A stretch of DNA of 64,000 nucleotides, taken from the NCBI GenBank assembly GCA_949825065.1, contig OX463847.1, forward strand, positions 37,877,042 through 37,941,041, in the 5' to 3' direction. Under the pieces are notes generated by a model. It had not been told where the DNA came from. It worked only from the letters and a program-made list of their open reading frames with translations, and made no database searches. This document shows, piece by piece, positions 58,135-64,000 of this stretch (position 1 is the first letter of the stretch; every line of letters starts with the position of its first letter). Made by a program: the position numbers and the translations under genes. The DNA comes from Odontocerum albicorne (Eukaryota > Arthropoda > Insecta > Trichoptera > Odontoceridae).

Positions 58135-58290
58135 TAATTCAATCTTGTTTATGCTCCGCTGATGATGTGATGAAAACCTTGAAACCGGTAGGGTTATACT
58201 GTTATATAAAGTGAAATAAACAGTTTTTGATTATATTAATGAAAATATCTTCAAATCTCCACTGTGTTAATGAATTAACTTTAAATACAT
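58135..58290 (+). mobile_element. GAAACCGGTAG palindrome family, right half only
   Basis: 'ttgtttatgctccgctgatga' leads to CTGATGA (58159-58165), GAAAC (58181-58185), 'cggtagggttatac', 'gtgaaataaacag' and the family tail 'atcttcaaatctccactg'. The left arm is missing. Confidence 0.8.
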
Positions 58291-58811
58291 TAATTCTTAC
58301 TGGAAGAAATTTCTGGTTACTAACTTATCACAGTTGTTCAATAATCACGATTAATAATATACAAATTGAAAATTTTAAAACTTTTGTGTTGACCTGAATA
58401 CTGAAAACAAAATATCATATTTTTTTCTATACATAAAAGATCTCAATAAAAGACTCGAATTGTCTGTCATTCTATGAATCGGGAACAAAAATACAAGATG
58501 TTTTTGGGTCATTTGACAATTGATAAAATGGCAGTAAAAGTTGAGAAGGTACTCAACAGTCCGGACCAGGGAGCCTGAGAACCATTCGAAGCGAACACCA
58601 AACTGTCCTCTCCTTTCCAAACCGATGCCATGTATCTTCCATTGAGAAATTTGAATAAATTTTGTACTCGTATTGATCCGTTCCCACCCCAACGTTCATC
58701 CGAGGTTGTATCTTTTACACGGGGTGCGCAACGAATGGTCGATGATATTTACTAGTCTTTATTTATTCATTCTTATCGTTTTTTTATTTTATCAAACAGT
58801 AATGTAGATAT

Positions 58812-59345
58812 AATATGTGTAGACGCTTTTCAAACCCAGATATGTCCACTTAATGACATTTTTGGGTTAAATATACCAAAATGTAGTCCTGGATAAATCT
58901 GCATTTTTCAAAATAAGATATCTTCTCGTGAAATCAATGCAAAATGGTGATTGAAATAAGAGTTTTTATCAAAGTCAGACATGTCCATTTAGATCAATCA
59001 GAGAGCATCATCATTCAAGATGACCGATCAGTCGTAGCGTAGTCGTACTGTCAACAACAATCAAACTCGGGTATGTCCATGCGGTGTTGTATCAAAATCA
59101 CGCATTTTCAATGGGCGTTTTTCAAAAGTGGGTATGTCCAAATTGCAATATGCTTTATTTTTTCTACTGATTTGTATTTCTAGAATTTTTTTATGAAAAC
59201 ACAATGTCATCTATATAGCAATTCTAAAAAAGACATCATTTTTATACCTATATATATAGTTTTCAGTGATCAGGGACAAAATACCGTTTTGCTCGGTTTG
59301 AACTTGCGTGGACTTACCTGGGTTTGAAAAGCGTCGACACATATA
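58812..59345. mobile_element. Inverted-repeat element with subterminal repeats
   Basis: The ends share 'atgtgtagacgcttttcaaacccag' (58814-58838) and, inverted, 'ctgggtttgaaaagcgtcgacacat' (about 59318-59342). Inside, a ~20-bp motif TCAAACYCRGGTATGTCCA occurs in direct orientation at about 58830, 58969, 59061 and 59122, and inverted at about 59309-59328. Further degenerate inverted pieces lie near 59294 and 59362. Clustered subterminal motifs are typical of transposase-binding sites. No transposase and no clear target duplication were recognised, so the superfamily is open. Confidence 0.65.
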
Positions 59346-59389
59346 ATCTTTCCCTTGTGACACTGTCCGGTTTGAATAGATTTCTATAA

Positions 59390-59945
59390 GGCATCCCAAT
59401 AAAATGTATACACACTTTTACACCGAGTCGTTTACTTGAACTTGATGGAGGAATTTATCATACCATGTATTCAGGAAGAGTTTGGGAACGAGGAAAACTT
59501 TTAATTCCAGCAAGATGGTACAACTCCCTATAATCATCGTGATGTGAGGACCTATCTTGATAGAAAATTGCCAAATAGATGGATTGAACGTAGATGTAGC
59601 CTTGAATAGCCCCCGCGCTCCCCTAATCTACCAACAATATACCATTTTTTTAAAGATTCATCAAAAATAAAGTTTGAGGCCCAAAACCGGCAAGTGTTAA
59701 TGAATTGAGAGCAGCCATTGAAATATAATGCGCTCAAATACCTAAATCGACGATTCGTGATGTTTGAAGTTCCACGTTATCAATACTGCATGGAACAAAG
59801 CGACCATCAATTTGAGCATTTGCGATAGTTAAAAAAAATTACGTTTGTCTTCTTTTTTTTTTGTAGTTTAAATTTTGGATATGTTTTAATAAATACAAAA
59901 TTTATAATTATTCAAACTGTATTTGCCTTTTTTGGGGCATCCTGT
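59390..59945 (+). mobile_element. Internally deleted Tc1/mariner-type element
   Basis: Starts near 'ggcatcccaataaaatgtatac' and ends 'ttttttggggcatcctgta'; the ends are roughly inverted. The + strand encodes transposase remains: 'QQDGTTPYNHRDVRTYLDRK', 'PNRWIERRCSLE' (about 59508-59600), and near the end 'RRFVMFEVPRYQYCMEQSD' followed by 'HQFEHLR' (about 59740-59830). The region between is partly deleted and frame-broken. It belongs to the same transposase superfamily as the 29467 and 48680 pieces. Confidence 0.8.
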
Positions 59946-60452
59946 ACTACTAAATAATGTATGAAAATATGACATACAATAAATCCTGTTTACAGCCGAA
60001 TATGGTAATGAAACGAGTTTATCAGAAGATATACAAATTCTTTCTTTGTTCAAATATGAACGAACTCCGCGGTCTAGTTTATACGATACAGCCACCCTGT
60101 GGAAGAATGGTTTGGTTGCTTGGTTTGGTTTATACGTGCAAGATGTTGCTTTTCAGAAAGCACACAGTCTTGACAAATGAAATCCGAAGTTCCGATGACA
60201 AAGATATCAAAGCTACGATCGGCCGGTTTCATCTTCTGCAGCCTATTGTTGGGCAGAGCTTTTTTACAATACATTTAACAGCGCTATAAGAATGTAGAAT
60301 GTGACAAGCAGCATATAAATAACAGAAAAACATACTTTCAGATTTAAAAAGGTCTAAGAGTAAAACTAGTCAGGTATGTATTATGTGATGTATTGATTTG
60401 TTTTTGTCATGTGATATTTACATTGTGTTATACTTTTGTTGTATAAAGTACA

Positions 60453-60821
60453 ATCTGGCGGCTTTATTGTCATGTGGCAATCTCATCCAATTTTGTGTAC
60501 ATGATTTTACATGACAAATCTAACGGTCGCATTACTATAAAGCAATTTTTTCCAGCCAACCAGCTCATTTTGGATAAGTTGAGTTATTTTTAACCATAAA
60601 AGATTCAAAAACAAAACATTATTTGAAATTCAAGTAAAAATAACAAATTAAATGCTAATCTCATAACAATAATGGTAGAACTAGAGAAACATAATTCGTT
60701 CACAGATAAATAATATGTTAAAGAAGTCTTAAATGAAAAACAGATGGGTATCAATGAGAATCGAACCTCAACTTATGGGTTGAAAGACAGGTGTTTTACC
60801 AACTAGGCCACGGATGATGTC
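60453..60821 (-). mobile_element. tRNA-derived SINE(s), minus strand
   Basis: Head at 60745-60821: minus strand 'gacatcatccgtggcctagttggtaaaacacc' and B box 'gaggttcgattctc'. Tail at 60453-60490: 'ggatgagattgccacatgac...aaagccgccag'. The intervening 60520-60610 carries a second, diverged tail-like piece that matches 27755-27850, so this may be two nested SINEs. Confidence 0.7.
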
Positions 60822-60949
60822 AACGTTTCGTTATTATAATTCAATTAAGTTATTATACGTCAAATTCGTTCTACAAGAAGAGAAAAACGGAGCTGAGAAA
60901 TTATAAATAACAAGGGGCCATGAAGGTGTTCTGTATAGTGTAATATATA

Positions 60950-61902
60950 CGAGGCATGTCCAGAAAGTAAGTGTACCGAATTTTTGTAGGTTACAATTTT
61001 TTTAATTTAAACAAAAAAATTACGTGGTTACCGTAGTACATATGTAAGCTATTTTTCGACATAGTCGCCATTCCTCTCAATGCAGGTGGTGAAGCGGGGT
61101 ATCAACTTTTTGATGCCTTCTTCGAAGTATTTTCCTGCCAACCCCTCCGTCCACTTCTCCACCTACTCCTTTACCTCCTCGTCGATTGAAAACCTTTTTC
61201 CACCCATGTGCAGCTTCAGGGAGGTAAAGAAATAGTAATCTGAAGGTGCTAGGTCAGGGGAATGAGCGGGATGGTTCAGGACATCCCATTTAAAGGAGGC
61301 GAGCAGTTCCTTCGTGGCGTTGGCCGTGTGTGGTCTGGCATTGTCATGCAGCAGGCAGACTCCCTTTGTCAGCATGCCTCTCCTCTTGTTCTGAATCGCC
61401 CTCCGAAATTTGTTTAGGGTCTCACAGTATCTTGCAGAGTTGATGGTCTCCCCTTAAGGCATATATTCAATTAAAATTATGCCTTGACAGTCCCAAAACA
61501 CGGATGCCTTGATTTTCTTTGCTGAAATTGTGGTTTTGAACTTTTTGGCGGAGGGTGAAGAGGTGTGACGCCACTGTTGAGACTGCCTTTTGGTTTCAGG
61601 CGTGTAGTGTGCAACCCAAGTTTCATCTCCAGTAACGATGGAGCGGAGAAATGCATCTCCATGGAGTTTGCAGCGTCTCAAAAACTCTTGCCTTTTTACA
61701 AAATTTCGCACTTGGCGGGAGATTGGGTTGACATTTTTCACGAAACGTGTTGTCGCGTCGACACTTCTCAACGTACTGACCTCGAACCGGTCTCGTTGCG
61801 GAGGGGAAGGGTCAGGCTACACAGAAATGTAGACAACATGTCGAAAATAAAATCCATCCGGTCGTGAGAGCCTCAGTACACACACTTTGTGGATACGCCT
61901 CG
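60950..61902 (-). mobile_element. Decayed mariner, 953 bp
   Basis: Inverted ends CGAGGCATGTCCAGAAAGTA (left) and CGAGGCGTATCCACAAAGTG (right, read inward) are flanked by TA (60948-60949 and 61903-61904). A transposase relic is on the minus strand. The element is different in sequence from the mariner at 3868 and from the one at 12370. Confidence 0.92.
61051..61771 (-). pseudogene. mariner transposase (D,D34D), broken by stops
   Basis: From ~61771 the minus strand reads VNPISRQVRNFVKRQEFLRR, the first catalytic Asp in SIVTGDETWVAHY, and ASVFWDCQGIILIEY. Then a stop (near 61455) and 'RYCETLNKFRRAIQNKRRGM' lead into the second Asp in LLHDNARPHTANATKELL and the third Asp in SPDLAPSDYYFFTSLK (34 residues between). 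Another stop at about 61163 precedes the C-terminus (KYFEEGIKKLIPRFTTCIER). The N-terminal DNA-binding domain is largely lost: the ORF cannot reach the usual ~345 residues. All three catalytic Asp are still readable. Confidence 0.9.
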
Positions 61903-61904
61903 TA

Positions 61905-62570
61905 TGTATATATATATTATATTGTTGTAACTGCACTTTACAGTTCTGTCTCACAAAGAAGCTTTTTAATATTTTTTCTGGTTAATCTTATGAAATTAAC
62001 CACTCGTTCATAAAAGTACCAGATGAAATGGCATTCAGGAAAAGTGTTAAACGAATAAATACAACTTGAAGAGCTGAATGCAATTTGAATTTATTTAACA
62101 TCTCATATTTTTTATCTCAATCGGAAATCATATATATATACTTACTTTACATCACATGCTGTGATACTATATTTTCAACTTAAAGGAAAATATTCTTATA
62201 ATCTTCCTTATAGTGCACTTAGCGAAATAAGTGGTGGCTACTGTATTACTTGTAAGAAAAAATACCAAATGAACGTTTCTATCGAATCTAATGGAACAAT
62301 ACTTTGGTTGAAAAAAAAGTTTAATTTAAACAAAATAAAACATGAAATCTACAACCTTGACAGGGAACATCAGTCAGGAGAAGATCTTAACAAATAATAA
62401 TTAACATTTGTCTAAATGTTTTTTCAAAGTAAAGCCACTGTCAAATGCGAGCAATATTTTGTTGTGGTACTGTTTGGCTGTCAAAACCGTACAAATGTCA
62501 GTGATACGAAACATTATATCACTGTTGCGCAAATAATCCATGCTTATTTTTGTTTTAAAGTTTTTTTTCC
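61905..62570. other. AT-rich sequence without recognised gene
   Basis: Frames of 75-79 codons at 62161-62640 on both strands overlap and show no domain. Confidence 0.45.
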
Positions 62571-62574
62571 TAGT

Positions 62575-62650
62575 AAATTTAAATATGGATTTCAAACACG
62601 CTCCCAGATTCATGATCTCTGGATCAAGAGAACAAATCATTAGCCAATGA
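62575..62650 (-). mobile_element. tRNA-like SINE head, decayed
   Basis: The minus strand has 'tagttcattggctaatgattt' (A-box-like) and a degenerate 'gtgtttgaaatcc' B box, in the spacing of the other SINE heads. Confidence 0.45.
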
Positions 62651-62789
62651 ACTAAAACATTTAATCAATGAAATTATCGTTTAAAAATTACGTTTTATTA
62701 AGTTAAACCCTTCTAGAGTATTGCTGCCACATGACAAAATAATTGAACCTTAGAAATTGCGTTAAGATATATGAATAATTGATACACAT

Positions 62790-63080
62790 TTTACCATCAC
62801 GGCGTTGTTTCCCTGTTGGTAGGATATAGGATAGGGTGTTGCCTTTTCCTTTTGCGACATACGAGAACGTTTGTCTCCTGTGCATCCATACAGCTCTTAT
62901 GATTTCTAAGACCATGTTTTAATTGATATTCTTCTACCACACCTTCTTCTCACATTTGCATTATGTGCTTATTTTTTTAAACTTTCTTTATTTGCTATAA
63001 ATGCCTTATCTATATCGAGTTCATAATCGATACTTAATACAATTTGATATTTTTTTAAAGTTACAACTGTATACACATAC
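62790..63080 (-). mobile_element. Non-LTR 3' fragment (GRGRPRK type)
   Basis: Minus strand tail: 'cctgtgcatccatacagctcttatgatttct' (62878-62910) preceded by a 'ggcgttgtttccctgttggtaggata' stretch, the same layout as 48140 and 10500. Confidence 0.65.
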
Positions 63081-63179
63081 TTACAAAAAGTATGTAACAT
63101 TATTGAATACATTGTAAAAATCCTATATTTTGTGGTTTAAAAGGCTTCAATTTGCTATTTGACACTTATGTTACTCCAG

Positions 63180-63375
63180 TTTATGCCTGTATTAAAAATT
63201 TGTTTAGTTTGTCTTTCGTCACTCACCCGTTCAATATATTCAAACCAACTCAACGTCCTCGTTTTCACAGTGCATAACATATCAGTTTTTAGCTCACATT
63301 TTTCATTTCTTATTCTAGCATACACCATCATACCACATATCTTTCTTGTTCACACACTTCTACGTTCCTAACACG
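63180..63375 (-). mobile_element. Non-LTR fragment (GRGRPRK type), inner part
   Basis: 'ctttcgtcactcacccgttcaata' and 'attcaaaccaactcaacgtcctcg' match the FGHV/MNEE-region of this family on the minus strand. Probably one insertion together with 62790-63080. Confidence 0.55.
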
Positions 63376-63499
63376 CTGTTGCTAACATGATGACCCATAA
63401 TTTTAGCTGGTCTTGGTATTGTTTGACGTACTAAGCATAAATCAAAAGTCAACCGATGTTCTTCTTCTACAGTTTCAATCCTGGTGATTGGTTAGCAGC

Positions 63500-63880
63500 A
63501 AAGCTCTGCATCTCCTCTTCTACTCCGTTCGGTCTTCAGCGATCCTCTTGAGCTCTGTATAAGAGGTGCAGTCCATATCGTGAAATATTTGCTCCAGATA
63601 CTCCCGGCAATGACGCCCTCTGCCAATCGATCCCTCAATCATTCCCTCCAGTATATTGTGCAGGAGATTTTCATGTCGCAGCATATGACCCATCCATTCT
63701 GCACGCCTTTCAGATATGGTGTTTGACAGGTGTCTGGTTTCTTCGATCCTGCTGAGAACCTCGTCATTGGTAATGTGGTCTCTCCGGGAAATCCTTAAGA
63801 GTCGAAGGCCTCCAATCTTTTTCGATCCCTTTCGCCTATGCAAATTGTCTCGCAACCATATATCAAAATACTCCACACAT
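63500..63880 (-). pseudogene. Non-LTR reverse transcriptase C-terminal fragment
   Basis: A 118-codon minus-strand frame from 63876: RLLRISRRDHITNDEVLSRI, then TISERRAEWMGHMLRHENLL, GMIEGSIGRGRHCREYLEQI and SYTELKRIAEDR. This follows the familiar order of a non-LTR ORF2 C-terminus ('ISWRxxxTNEEVL...QxRxxxWxGHxLRHxxLL...GRRGRGRPR'). It is truncated at the 5' side. It is a different family from the GRGRPRK-type element by sequence. Confidence 0.85.
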
Positions 63881-64000
63881 ATGTTAGCAGAATATAAAAA
63901 GATGTGAGCAGAATATAAAAAGAAGATACGAATTTCTAACTACTGTGATAATTTTGATGGTATATTATGTTGTAATGCGTGCACTGACAATAATATATAG

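Overview
This is AT-rich, gene-poor eukaryotic DNA, almost certainly from an arthropod and most likely an insect. The evidence is the kind of DNA present: a Helitron, several mariner/Tc1-type transposons, a hAT-type miniature element, tRNA-headed SINEs, many truncated non-LTR retrotransposon 3' ends, and about ten minisatellites. I find no intact host gene, rRNA, functional tRNA, CRISPR array or bacterial-style operon. The species cannot be named from this sequence.

Layout. 1-5 kb: a (TA)n array split by a 3.24-kb Helitron (284-3524, minus strand), with a mariner (3868-4966) at the array's right edge. 5-17 kb: non-LTR fragments, a SINE, a 47-bp minisatellite, a fold-back element, an internally deleted mariner (12370-12917) and a 50-bp minisatellite. 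17-30 kb: mostly AT-rich sequence with scattered retroelement pieces and fragments of two more Tc1/mariner-type transposases. 30-38 kb: a perfect TA-flanked fold-back MITE (30820-31069), LINE tails, a MITE (34884-35067) that interrupts a 137-codon reading frame, a full-length SINE (35753-35938), a 93-bp minisatellite, and a palindromic element with an exact 12-bp target duplication (37942-38174). 38-41 kb: a cluster of four minisatellites. 41-54 kb: retroelement fragments, SINEs, a satellite interrupted by a retroelement fragment, and a 351-bp hAT-like element. 54-64 kb: a 43-bp minisatellite, a palindromic element, an unclassified element with subterminal repeats (58812-59345), a deleted Tc1-like element, a decayed mariner (60950-61902), and retroelement 3' ends.

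How it fits together. Nearly every recognisable protein segment belongs to a mobile element, and all are broken or truncated. The points most worth a second look are: the Helitron whose Rep N-terminal region is joined to its helicase C-terminus with the HUH nuclease missing; the reading frame broken by a MITE, whose removal restores the frame exactly; a palindromic repeat family carrying hammerhead-like core strings; SINEs that share their 3' tail with a LINE in the same window; and an element with a ~20-bp motif repeated near its ends.
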